From contig PAVX01000045.1 in the NCBI GenBank assembly GCA_002713285.1, positions 16,990-36,144 of the forward strand: a DNA stretch of 19,155 nt, given 5' to 3'. Shown here in pieces: positions 8,424 through 16,488 of the stretch. Position numbers and translations under genes: made by a program. The notes under the pieces were generated by a model. That model was not told where the DNA came from. It did no database searches and worked only from the letters and a program-made list of their open reading frames with translations. Every line of letters begins with the position of its first letter. Within the stretch, counting starts at the first letter, position 1. This stretch comes from Flavobacteriales bacterium (GTDB lineage: Bacteria > Bacteroidota > Bacteroidia > Flavobacteriales > TMED113).

Positions 8424-10025
8424 TCAATTTAATAAGCTTGCATTAATAAAAGACACAAAAAGAGGATGTGGATCTATAAAAGAACTTTGATATTCTGGAT
8501 GAAATTGAACACCAACAAACCAAGGGTGATTGGGAAGTTCAATAATTTCAACTAAATTTAATGGTTCATGATAGCCAACTAACATCATCCCTTTTGACAC
8601 TAAATCATCTATATATGTATTATTTAACTCATATCGATGACGATGCCTCTCTTTTATATATTCATTTTTATAAGCAGCATAACATTTAGAATTCTTATTT
8701 AACTTACAACTATAACTTCCTAATCTCATAGTTCCACCTTTATCAAGAACATCTATTTGTGTTTTCATTAAATCTATGATCGGATATTTTGTGTCTGGCT
8801 TCATTTCAGAAGAATGAGCATTTTTATAACCACATACATTTCTAAAAAATTCAATCACCGCTATTTGCATTCCTAAGCAAATGCCTAAAAAAGGTATTTT
8901 GTTTTCTCTAATATATTGAACAGCAATAATCTTTCCGTCTATACCTCTATCACCAAATCCTGGAGCAATAATCACACCATTACAATTTGAAATTTGATCG
9001 GCAATATTTTGACTACTTATTTTTTCTGAATGTATCCATTTAATTGCAATACCTTTCCCAAGAAAAGCACTAGCATGTATTAAAGATTCATAAATCGATT
9101 TATACGAATCTTTTAATTCTACATATTTTCCAATGATACCAATTGTTAATTCTTGATTAGCATTCTTGAATTTTTGTAATCTTTTTAACCAAATAGAATT
9201 ATTGATATTATTTATTTTTTTAATACTTAATTTTTCAGCAACGACAGAATCCAAATTTTGATTTAACATTAATAATGGAACTTCATATATTGTTTCAGCA
9301 TTAATAGACTCTATTACTGATTGGTAATCAACATTACAAAATAATGCAATTTTTTGCTTAACACTCTCGGTTAATTCGTGTTCTGTTCTGCATACAATAA
9401 TATCTGGCTGAACTCCAGATTGCAACATCGTTTTTACAGAATGTTGTGTTGGCTTTGTTTTAAGCTCTCCTGTAGATGCTAAAAAAGGTAACAAAGTTAA
9501 ATGTATAACAGCAACATCATTTTTTCGTTCAAATTTAAATTGTCTTAATGCTTCTATATATGGTAAAGACTCTATATCACCAACTGTACCTCCTATTTCA
9601 ACAATAATAATATCAAATTTATTTTGATCCTCTAATAATTGAATACGATTTTTAATTTCATCTGTTATATGAGGAATTACTTGCACTGTTTTACCTAAAA
9701 AGTCACCTTTTCTTTCTCGTTCTATCACGTTTTTATAAATACTACCTGTAGTTACATTGTTAAGTTGTGAAGTAGGTATATTTAAAAATCTTTCATAATG
9801 CCCCAAATCTAAATCTGTTTCTGCACCATCTTCGGTTACATAGCATTCTCCATGCTCATAGGGATTCAAAGTTCCTGGATCAACATTTAAATAAGGATCT
9901 AATTTTAAAATAGTAGTATTATAACCTCTGGATTGAAGAAGATTACCAAGAGAAGACGCAATAATACCTTTTCCTAAAGACGAGGTGACACCCCCGGTTA
10001 CAAAAATAAATTTAGATCTAGACAT
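8424..10025 (-). CDS. pyrG: CTP synthase (glutamine hydrolysing)
   Basis: PyrG makes CTP from UTP with ATP and glutamine-derived ammonia, the last step of de novo pyrimidine nucleotide synthesis. The synthetase domain has the P-loop-like motif GGVTSSLGKG (11-20), DPYLNVDPGTLNPYEHGE (43-60) and EIGGTVGDIES. The class I glutamine amidotransferase domain has Cys383 (FLGICLGMQ) and His509/Glu511 (QFHPEYQ). With the ATG at 10025 it is 533 residues, close to the family norm. The frame stays open to a TTG at 10073, but a good promoter element falls inside that extension, and the family starts at MSRSKFIFVTGG. It is followed directly by yidC. Confidence 0.97.
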   Translation of the reverse strand: MSRSKFIFVTGGVTSSLGKGIIASSLGNLLQSRGYNTTILKLDPYLNVDPGTLNPYEHGECYVTEDGAETDLDLGHYERFLNIPTSQLNNVTTGSIYKNVIERERKGDFLGKTVQVIPHITDEIKNRIQLLEDQNKFDIIIVEIGGTVGDIESLPYIEALRQFKFERKNDVAVIHLTLLPFLASTGELKTKPTQHSVKTMLQSGVQPDIIVCRTEHELTESVKQKIALFCNVDYQSVIESINAETIYEVPLLMLNQNLDSVVAEKLSIKKINNINNSIWLKRLQKFKNANQELTIGIIGKYVELKDSYKSIYESLIHASAFLGKGIAIKWIHSEKISSQNIADQISNCNGVIIAPGFGDRGIDGKIIAVQYIRENKIPFLGICLGMQIAVIEFFRNVCGYKNAHSSEMKPDTKYPIIDLMKTQIDVLDKGGTMRLGSYSCKLNKNSKCYAAYKNEYIKERHRHRYELNNTYIDDLVSKGMMLVGYHEPLNLVEIIELPNHPWFVGVQFHPEYQSSFIDPHPLFVSFINASLLN

Positions 10026-10048
10026 TGTAGAAATGTTTCCCGAATTTA

Positions 10049-10056
10049 CAAAACTA
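10049..10056 (-). promoter_or_regulatory. Bacteroidota -7 element upstream of pyrG
   Basis: Reading the minus strand, TAGTTTTG is a perfect match to TAnnTTTG. It lies 23 bases before the pyrG ATG at 10025, giving a predicted leader of roughly 15-20 bases. No TTG is found at the ideal -33 distance (one lies 14 bases upstream of the element). Its position inside the TTG-extended pyrG frame argues for the ATG at 10025, and it suggests pyrG-yidC-lipoprotein can be transcribed apart from the receptor gene upstream. Confidence 0.45.
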
Positions 10057-10092
10057 TAAGGATTATATAACAATTAATACCCAAAATCTATT

Positions 10093-12384
10093 TTAAAAGA
10101 TCCAATTTAAACCAACACTTGGGATAATCGGTAATTGATCAACACGAACTGCATCAATTCTATCATAATAAAAAATATTATTTCGATTATATATATTCGT
10201 AACACCCAGAGAACATTCTAAAATACCATATTTATCTAAATTTGATGTTTTTTTAAGTGACACATCTAATCTGTGATAATCAGGTAATCTGCCTGAATTT
10301 AAATCTGAATATATAATACCTAAATTACCATTCAAATTATTAATATTAGTATTTGGGCCATTATCAAAATTAAGTTCTTCATAATAAGCTTGAGTTTTGG
10401 TAAAAGGAAATCCTGACCCATAATTCCAGCGTAAACCAAATTCCCAATCTTTTTCTTTGCCGAACAAATAAGAAAAAACAAAATTAAAATTATGCCTACG
10501 ATCATAATGAGGAGAATAAATTTGAAGTTCATCTTCTCTTTCTACAACCCCAAAAGAATATACTGTCCATAGGCTTATTCTATCGCTAATATATTTTAAT
10601 AAAACATCAATACCGGTGGCTATTCCTTTTTCAACAATAAATTCTTTCTTTAAATAATCAGGCTCATCTTCAAACTCTGGAGTATCTTCAAAAATTTGAT
10701 TATTATTTTCACTAATTAACTGAGAAAATTCTTTAATATATCCTTCTACATTAATATCAATATTATTATTCAGGTCATATTCAAACCCAATAATATAATG
10801 TGTAGATTTCTGTAGAGCTGACTCAATTTCATCACCCTGAAAATATTCTGGCAAACTGGTTGTACTAGATAAAAATCCAGAAAATAAATTAACAACATTT
10901 CGTTCACTAGATGTTGATATTAAGTTTTGAGAGAATAAACCAAATGACCCTTTAATCCTCAGGTTTTCATTTAAATTATATTTTAATCCCACTCTGGGTT
11001 CAATTGATGTTTCTCCCAGAGAAGTATAATTTTGGATTCTAATACTTGGATCAAGTATTAATCTAGTTCCTTTATAGTTGTAATTAATATATCCCGCAAA
11101 TTCTGTTGAATGATCCGGAAGGTCAATTAAAGTTCCCGTTGAGTTTCTAAAGTTTAATTGTGTTGTATAACCTAAAATTTCAACCCCATACTTTGTTTGA
11201 TGCTTTTGAGAAATAAAATAAGAAAAATCTAAGCCCAGGTTAAATCCATCGATAGCACTATTATTCCGCGGCGAACCAAAATCTTGCTGAAATATATCAT
11301 ATTTTGAATATGCCATTTTACCTTCGACTAACATTTTAGCTGAAGAAGGTATAAGTACTATATTAGTTCCAAACCCATATGTTAACCAACCTAATTCAGT
11401 TAAATTGAGATAGTTGACGTTATCATTAAAACCAAATCCATATAGATTCACTTTACTCCCATTCTTGCTAAAAAAAGATAATTTTCCATAAAAGTCTGAA
11501 AATGAATATGGCAATCCATCATCTACTAAATAAGAGTAAAATGATTCTGATGTCTTATTTAAATAAGATGTTTTTGCACTTAAAATAAAAGAATTGGAAA
11601 TACCATTTTCCAATGATTTAAAAATGGGTCCTTCCAATAATAATTTACTCGCAAAAGTATTAGCTGATAATCTTCCTGCTAATTCCTTTTTATTACCATC
11701 TCTTGTTTGAATATCCATAATAGAAGAAATACGCCCACCATACTGAGCTCCAAAACCCCCAGTATATACATCCACCTTTTTGATTAAATCTGTGTCAAAT
11801 ACAGAAAAGAACCCTATAGAATGAAACGGGCTATAAATAGTCATTCCATCTAATAATACTTTATTATGAATTGGTGCTCCACCACGTATATAAAGCTGAC
11901 CACCTTGATCACCAGTAAATACTACTCCCGGCAAAACTTGTAAAAATTGTGCAACATCAGGCTCACCACCAATACCTGGTAATTTTTTAATTGTTTTAGT
12001 GGTTAATTTCAGTACTGAAACATTCACTTCCTTTTTTCTCTCCTCTCTTTCTGCATTAAGATTAATATTTTGTAATTGAGTAGTTTCTTCTTTTAAATAA
12101 ATTTTTAGAAGATCTGGATTTTTTTCTTGAATTGATACATCTATAAATTGTGTAGTATAACCAATATAGCTTACACTTATTTGATAATTTCCAAAAGGAA
12201 GATCTGGAATAATAAACAGACCATTAATATCTGCAACAGCATATAAGTCAGAATCTTGGATTAAAATCGTAGCACCCATTGCAGGCTCCAATATATCATC
12301 ATAAACAATACCCCTCAAAGTTCCATTTTGTGAAAACAGATGAAGCTGACAAAGAAATAATATGAAAATTAACCTCGAAATCAA
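10093..12384 (-). CDS. TonB-dependent outer-membrane receptor with carboxypeptidase-regulatory-like domain
   Basis: This is a 763-residue outer-membrane active transporter, energised by TonB/ExbBD; the substrate cannot be told from sequence. A signal peptide (residues 1-19, ending LHLFSQ) is followed by a CarboxypepD_reg-like beta-sandwich (about 22-105; GTLRGIVYD, GATILIQ, DINGLFIIPDLPFGNYQI, VSYIGYTT). The plug domain is at about 125-235 (LPGIGGEPDVAQFLQVLPGV, QLYIRGGAP, KVLLDGMTIYSPFHSIGFF, GGFGAQYGGRISS). The barrel ends with the terminal Phe expected for BAM recognition (SVGLNWIF). No SusD-like partner is adjacent. No in-frame ATG exists upstream before a TAG; the best start is TTG at 12384. 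It sits between holA and pyrG, about 67 bases from each. Confidence 0.93.
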   Translation of the reverse strand: MISRLIFILFLCQLHLFSQNGTLRGIVYDDILEPAMGATILIQDSDLYAVADINGLFIIPDLPFGNYQISVSYIGYTTQFIDVSIQEKNPDLLKIYLKEETTQLQNINLNAEREERKKEVNVSVLKLTTKTIKKLPGIGGEPDVAQFLQVLPGVVFTGDQGGQLYIRGGAPIHNKVLLDGMTIYSPFHSIGFFSVFDTDLIKKVDVYTGGFGAQYGGRISSIMDIQTRDGNKKELAGRLSANTFASKLLLEGPIFKSLENGISNSFILSAKTSYLNKTSESFYSYLVDDGLPYSFSDFYGKLSFFSKNGSKVNLYGFGFNDNVNYLNLTELGWLTYGFGTNIVLIPSSAKMLVEGKMAYSKYDIFQQDFGSPRNNSAIDGFNLGLDFSYFISQKHQTKYGVEILGYTTQLNFRNSTGTLIDLPDHSTEFAGYINYNYKGTRLILDPSIRIQNYTSLGETSIEPRVGLKYNLNENLRIKGSFGLFSQNLISTSSERNVVNLFSGFLSSTTSLPEYFQGDEIESALQKSTHYIIGFEYDLNNNIDINVEGYIKEFSQLISENNNQIFEDTPEFEDEPDYLKKEFIVEKGIATGIDVLLKYISDRISLWTVYSFGVVEREDELQIYSPHYDRRHNFNFVFSYLFGKEKDWEFGLRWNYGSGFPFTKTQAYYEELNFDNGPNTNINNLNGNLGIIYSDLNSGRLPDYHRLDVSLKKTSNLDKYGILECSLGVTNIYNRNNIFYYDRIDAVRVDQLPIIPSVGLNWIF

Positions 12385-12451
12385 TATTTTATTTTTATGA
12401 ACAGTAAAGATATTATAACCTTTTGAATAACTCGACTATCTTAAATAAAAA

Positions 12452-13447
12452 TTAATAAAAAAGAATATCAAAAATTAATCCTTTTAAAAGATCGTTCGAA
12501 CCATTAGATTGAATGCCCTTAAACTTTAAATCATATTTTTTTAAAACTGATACTATTCTTAAACAATTATCAAAAGAATAATTAGAACAACCTTTTTTAT
12601 AATTAGCTAAAAAATAAGGATGAATATTAAGTTTCTGCGCAATAGCCTTGTCAGAAACCGAATTCAATGAATGAATTATTAATAATTTAGAAAAGAAAGA
12701 AAATAACGCGCCAATAATTGGTGGTAATGGGAAATTATTTGGATTACTTGAAAAATAAGACATAATTGAAATAATCTTATTTGTATCTTTTTCTCCTAAA
12801 GCATTTTGTAATTCAAAATTATTATATTCTCTGTGAACTCCTATGTGGTCTTGCACATCTGATACACTAATGATATTATCTGATACTATTCTTGACAACT
12901 TAGTTATAGCATTAGAAATTTTTGACAAATTGATTCCTAAATGACTAACCAATAAAGCTTCTGCAGATTTTTCAATTTTTAAATTTTTATCATTTAAATC
13001 TATCTGAATTAATTTAGAAATTTGATAATCATATATTTTTTTGCTTTCAAATAAGAAACCGGATTTTTGGAATAGTTTAACCCACTTTTTTCTTTTATCA
13101 ATAGTTTTCTTTTTATAACAAATAACAAATATTGAAGTTACAATTGGATTCTGAAAATATTTTTCTAACTCATGTATTTTATCCATCTTATCCGCATCTT
13201 TCAATATAATTAATTGATGAGAACCAATCATTGGAAATGATTTTAAAGTAGTAATTAAAGACAGAACATTTGTTTCTTTACCATATAATACTTTTTGGTT
13301 AAAAACCTTTTCTTCTTGAGGAATTGTATGATTTAGAAATGAAGCTTCAATTTTATCAATAAAAAACTCTTCTTCTCCAAACAAAATGTAATTTGAATGA
13401 GATAAATTTCTATTCTTAATAGAATCTAATAGATTTTGAATATTCAT
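12452..13447 (-). CDS. holA: DNA polymerase III subunit delta (clamp loader)
   Basis: HolA is the delta subunit of the clamp loader, which opens the beta sliding clamp and loads it at primed sites. The 331-residue length fits. The N-terminal block HSNYILFGEEEFFIDKIEASF (17-37, quoted in part: YILFGEEEFFIDKI), the segment TTLKSFPMIGSHQLIILKDAD and the central helical block SAEALLVSHLGINLSKISNAITKL match the divergent HolA family, which has no functional Walker motif. The C terminus contains the collar-type helical domain (FFSKLLIIHSLN, IHPYFLANYKKG). The ATG at 13447 is standard. It is divergent from an HsdR-N-like gene and is the first gene of a run of minus-strand genes. Confidence 0.93.
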   Translation of the reverse strand: MNIQNLLDSIKNRNLSHSNYILFGEEEFFIDKIEASFLNHTIPQEEKVFNQKVLYGKETNVLSLITTLKSFPMIGSHQLIILKDADKMDKIHELEKYFQNPIVTSIFVICYKKKTIDKRKKWVKLFQKSGFLFESKKIYDYQISKLIQIDLNDKNLKIEKSAEALLVSHLGINLSKISNAITKLSRIVSDNIISVSDVQDHIGVHREYNNFELQNALGEKDTNKIISIMSYFSSNPNNFPLPPIIGALFSFFSKLLIIHSLNSVSDKAIAQKLNIHPYFLANYKKGCSNYSFDNCLRIVSVLKKYDLKFKGIQSNGSNDLLKGLIFDILFY

Positions 13448-13469
13448 TATTTATTTAATAATATGAAGA

Positions 13470-13497
13470 TAAAAATAATTAAATTACTATTTGCAAA
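13470..13497 (-). promoter_or_regulatory. Possible holA promoter
   Basis: On the minus strand, TTTG (13497-13494) is followed after 16 bases by TATTTTTA (13477-13470), which matches TAnnTTTG in seven of eight positions. The predicted start of transcription lies a few bases downstream, within about 20 bases of the holA ATG. It overlaps the candidate promoter on the other strand. The surroundings are very AT-rich, so confidence is low. Confidence 0.3.
13485..13493 (+). promoter_or_regulatory. Possible -7 element of the HsdR-N-like gene
   Basis: TACTATTTG resembles TAnnTTTG with one extra spacer base and ends 16 bases before the ATG at 13510. It overlaps the 8-base palindrome TTTGCAAA (13490-13497), whose other half forms the candidate -33 element of holA. 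The call is weak and rests on spacing and motif only. Confidence 0.25.
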
Positions 13498-13509
13498 CTG
13501 TTTTAATAA

Positions 13510-13932
13510 ATGAAAACAAAAATAGAAGATGGTAAAGAATATATTTTTGATGTCGTACGTAAAAAATATGTACGAAAACAACCTGAAGAATGGGTGCGTC
13601 AAAATATTATTCACTATTTAAATACAGAAAAAGGGTATCCAACTTCTTTAATGGCTATTGAAAAAAAAAATGAAATTAACAACATCAAAAAAAGATGTGA
13701 TATCGTCTGCAATGATCAAAATGGCAATCCTTTATTACTAGTTGAATGTAAATCAAGTAAAATTAATTTAAACTCCGACTCATTTAATCAAACAATTGCA
13801 TATCAAAAAAAACTAAATGCAAAATATATTCTTATTACAAATGGCAAACAGCACTACTGCTTTCAATTCAAAAATTCAAAGATTACATTCCTTAAACATA
13901 TACCATCTTATAAAGAAATAATAAACAATTAA
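13510..13932 (+). CDS. Stand-alone HsdR N-terminal-like PD-(D/E)xK nuclease domain protein
   Basis: This 140-residue protein corresponds only to the nuclease domain found at the N terminus of type I restriction HsdR subunits. The PD-(D/E)xK site looks intact: Asp64 (KRCDIVC), Glu79-Cys-Lys81 (LLLVECKSS), and the downstream QxxxY motif Gln94-Tyr98 (NQTIAYQ) typical of this nuclease clade; Glu27 lies in the conserved first helix (QPEEWVRQNII). No helicase domain, methylase or specificity subunit is present nearby, so it is not a restriction system here. Similar small proteins are common in Bacteroidota and often sit by holA as I recall; their role is unknown. Its stop shares TTAA with the convergent membrane gene. 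Confidence 0.88.
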   Translation: MKTKIEDGKEYIFDVVRKKYVRKQPEEWVRQNIIHYLNTEKGYPTSLMAIEKKNEINNIKKRCDIVCNDQNGNPLLLVECKSSKINLNSDSFNQTIAYQKKLNAKYILITNGKQHYCFQFKNSKITFLKHIPSYKEIINN

Positions 13933-14561
13933 AATGTGACGTTTTTTTGATTAGTGAATAATAAATATAGTTGAGCGGATGCAAGACTGGTAATTGGTAT
14001 AGCAACTAAAATTCCAATTAAAAAAGCAAGAAACCCTACAATAATTAAAAAGAATATAGCAAACAGAAATCCAATGAAATTTAAAGCATACCCATCTGAA
14101 ACTTTCCAACTTTCTTTAATCGCCTGATCAAAACTTATTTTTTTATCAACCACAAGATACTGCACGAAAATTAATCGAGACATGATATAAATTCCAGGTA
14201 AGATAAAGCATAAAAAGCCCACTATCACACACATAGCAGAAACTATCGTAGCAATAAAATAATGAATAAATGTTCGGAAATCAATAGCTAATAAATCATT
14301 GAAAGAAATTGATTCACCACGCATATAGCGAATACACATAAGTGTTACAGATGCACTCAAATACAAACTTAATAAACTAGCAATAAAACCAATTGGGTTG
14401 AAGGTTGTCTCGAATGTTTCAGGGTCCATGTCTAAACCACCACCAAGATATCCAACAATTATAGTAATAATAGTAATGCTAACCCAAAGAAAAGGTTGTT
14501 CCTTAAATTTCGTCCAAGCTTGCTCTATCAACTCAGAAATAGAAAATGTAATTTTTGACAT
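13929..14561 (-). CDS. Polytopic membrane protein, DUF975 / GDPD-membrane-domain-like
   Basis: This is a 210-residue inner-membrane protein with about five to six hydrophobic segments. The pattern of an N-terminal amphipathic stretch (ISELIEQAWTKFKEQPFLW), a cytoplasmic loop, and the block LPGIYIMSRLIFVQYLVVD then SFDQAIKESWKVSDGY resembles DUF975 and the glycerophosphodiester phosphodiesterase membrane-domain superfamily. No catalytic motif is visible and its function is unknown. It lies 19 bases downstream of the DUF456 gene on the same strand, so the two are probably one transcript. The ATG at 14561 is the natural start. Confidence 0.75.
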   Translation of the reverse strand: MSKITFSISELIEQAWTKFKEQPFLWVSITIITIIVGYLGGGLDMDPETFETTFNPIGFIASLLSLYLSASVTLMCIRYMRGESISFNDLLAIDFRTFIHYFIATIVSAMCVIVGFLCFILPGIYIMSRLIFVQYLVVDKKISFDQAIKESWKVSDGYALNFIGFLFAIFFLIIVGFLAFLIGILVAIPITSLASAQLYLLFTNQKNVTF

Positions 14562-14580
14562 AAATAAATAATTAAATAAC

Positions 14581-15066
14581 CTAGCTCAAAGTTACTAATT
14601 TATCGATAACTATATAAATAATGGCTAGTGAATAAACTATTTTAATAAATGAACCGAAAACAAATCCAATTAACGCACCAAAAGCAATAACCATTGCTTC
14701 ATTATTTCTTTTATTATCCATCAATGCCCCAGCAAAAGCGCCTATGAAAGGTCCGATTATCAAGCCAATAGGAGAAAAAAATAAACCCGCAATAACACCA
14801 ATAATTGTTCCATAAATAGAATAGTTGCCACCACCAAACTTTTTAACACCTATAAATTGAAGAATATAATCTGATAAAAAAACGAGTATTGTAATAATAG
14901 CATATAGAACCAATTCCGTGGTAGAGAAATTTAATTCTGTAAATAAATGGACCAAGAGTAAACCGAGATAAGTAAGAATAGGACCTGGTATAATTGGTAA
15001 AATAGCACCAATAAATCCTAAAATCAGTAATGTAAATGCAATGAAAAAAATAAATATATCTCCCAC
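14581..15066 (-). CDS. DUF456 family membrane protein
   Basis: This is a 161-residue, very hydrophobic protein with four to five transmembrane segments and several glycine-rich stretches. The motifs GAILPIIPGPILTYLG near the N terminus, then KKFGGGNYSIYGTIIG and GLIIGPFIGAFAGAL, match DUF456, a family of unknown function. The frame has no ATG between the upstream in-frame TAG and the first hydrophobic helix; the best start is GTG at 15066 (GTG-GGA-GAT). It is divergent from purB and is followed by another membrane protein gene. Confidence 0.85.
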   Translation of the reverse strand: MGDIFIFFIAFTLLILGFIGAILPIIPGPILTYLGLLLVHLFTELNFSTTELVLYAIITILVFLSDYILQFIGVKKFGGGNYSIYGTIIGVIAGLFFSPIGLIIGPFIGAFAGALMDNKRNNEAMVIAFGALIGFVFGSFIKIVYSLAIIYIVIDKLVTLS

Positions 15067-15120
15067 AACTATAAATATACTATATATCTACAATTTAGTA
15101 TATAGCTAATTTCTTTTTAT

Positions 15121-15128
15121 TAAATTTG
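15121..15128 (+). promoter_or_regulatory. Bacteroidota -7 element upstream of purB
   Basis: TAAATTTG matches TAnnTTTG perfectly and ends 19 bases before the purB ATG at 15148. No clear TTG is present at the -33 position, so the promoter may be weak or may depend on other contacts. The gap it lies in (15067-15147) must also carry the start of the divergent DUF456 transcript. Confidence 0.45.
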
Positions 15129-15147
15129 CGTTTAACATATAAATTAT

Positions 15148-16488
15148 ATGAATAATAGTCTTCATAATATTTCTCCAATTGATGGTCGATACTCCAAATT
15201 AACAAAAGAATTAAACAATTACTTTTCTGAATCAGCATTAATAAAATATCGTGTATACATAGAAATTGAATACTTTATTAGTTTGTGTGAAATGGGATTG
15301 CCCGAGCTAAAAAATATAAAGAAAAAAGAATTAGCAAATATCAGGAAAATAGCATCTGCAATAGACACAAAAGATATCAAGCGAATCAAAAATATTGAAT
15401 CTGTGACAAATCATGATGTGAAAGCGGTAGAATACTTTATAAAAGAAAAATTTGATAAATTAAAATTACAAACTGGTAAAGAATTTATCCACTTTGGACT
15501 AACATCTCAAGACATTAATAATACAGCAACTCCACTATTACTTATGGACGCACTGGAAAATTGTCTATATCCAGAACTTAATTCATTAATTAAAATGTTA
15601 TATGAATTAAGTAAAAAATGGAAAAATATTCCGATGCTAGCTCGAACACATGGACAACCTGCATCTCCTACTAAATTAGGGAAAGAAATTAGTGTTTTTA
15701 AAGTGCGCATTGAAGAACAATTAAATCAATTATTAAAAATTCCTCATTCCGCAAAATTTGGAGGTGCAACAGGGAATTTAAATGCACATTATGCTTCATA
15801 TCCAAAACAAGATTGGCATAAATTTGCTAAAGATTTTTTAAAAAATATTGGTCTCAAACGATCTTACCCCACAACACAAATCGAACATTATGACAATCTA
15901 GCTTCTCAATTAGATGCTATAAAACGAATCAATACTATCTTAATAGATTTGTGTAGAGATATATGGATATATATATCAATGAACTATTTCAACCAGAAAA
16001 TAAATAAAAATGAGGTGGGATCATCTGCTATGCCTCACAAAGTCAATCCTATTGATTTTGAAAATGCAGAAGGTAATTTAGGAGTTGCAAATGCATTATT
16101 GACACATTTATCTGAGAAGCTACCGATATCAAGATTACAACGAGATTTATCTGACTCGACAGTCATGAGAAACTTGGGAGTTCCTATAGCACATACCATT
16201 ATTTCTTATAAAGCAATTATGAAAGGTCTAAATAAACTACTTGTTAATAAAGAAAAAATAGAAGAAGAATTAAATGATAATTGGGTCATTATCTCAGAAG
16301 CCATCCAAACAATACTAAGAAGAGAAGGAATTAAAAATCCATATGAAAAGCTTAAAGAATTAACTCGTCAAAATAAAAAGATAAAATCAATACATATTGA
16401 AAAATTTATTGAATCTCTAAAAGTATCTGAAAAAATCAAACAAGAGCTAAAAAAAATAAATCCAACGAATTATACTGGAAAATCTTAA
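15148..16488 (+). CDS. purB: Adenylosuccinate lyase
   Basis: PurB cleaves SAICAR to AICAR and adenylosuccinate to AMP, each releasing fumarate, in de novo purine synthesis. It is the E. coli-like subtype, as shown by the start NISPIDGRYSKLT (7-19). Family blocks are HFGLTSQDINNTA (115-127), ARTHGQPASPT (165-175, with the catalytic His168) and the fumarase/aspartase superfamily signature GSSAMPHKVNPIDFENAEGN (291-310), whose Ser293 lies on the mobile catalytic loop. The 446-residue length is normal. It starts with ATG and its TAA overlaps the stop of the convergent lhgO-like gene. Confidence 0.97.
   Translation: MNNSLHNISPIDGRYSKLTKELNNYFSESALIKYRVYIEIEYFISLCEMGLPELKNIKKKELANIRKIASAIDTKDIKRIKNIESVTNHDVKAVEYFIKEKFDKLKLQTGKEFIHFGLTSQDINNTATPLLLMDALENCLYPELNSLIKMLYELSKKWKNIPMLARTHGQPASPTKLGKEISVFKVRIEEQLNQLLKIPHSAKFGGATGNLNAHYASYPKQDWHKFAKDFLKNIGLKRSYPTTQIEHYDNLASQLDAIKRINTILIDLCRDIWIYISMNYFNQKINKNEVGSSAMPHKVNPIDFENAEGNLGVANALLTHLSEKLPISRLQRDLSDSTVMRNLGVPIAHTIISYKAIMKGLNKLLVNKEKIEEELNDNWVIISEAIQTILRREGIKNPYEKLKELTRQNKKIKSIHIEKFIESLKVSEKIKQELKKINPTNYTGKS

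Noticed and set aside
8419..8427. TTG start of yidC overlapping the pyrG stop
   Set aside because: An ATG three codons later gives the usual YidC N terminus; coupling is possible but the ATG is preferred.
10332..10532. 66-codon hydrophobic open frame within the receptor gene, same strand, other frame
   Set aside because: Its hydrophobicity follows from the frame shift relative to the barrel-coding sequence; no start context or family likeness.
13510..13932. Type I restriction-modification locus
   Set aside because: Only the nuclease domain is present, with no helicase region, HsdM or HsdS in the window; it is an orphan family, not a restriction system.
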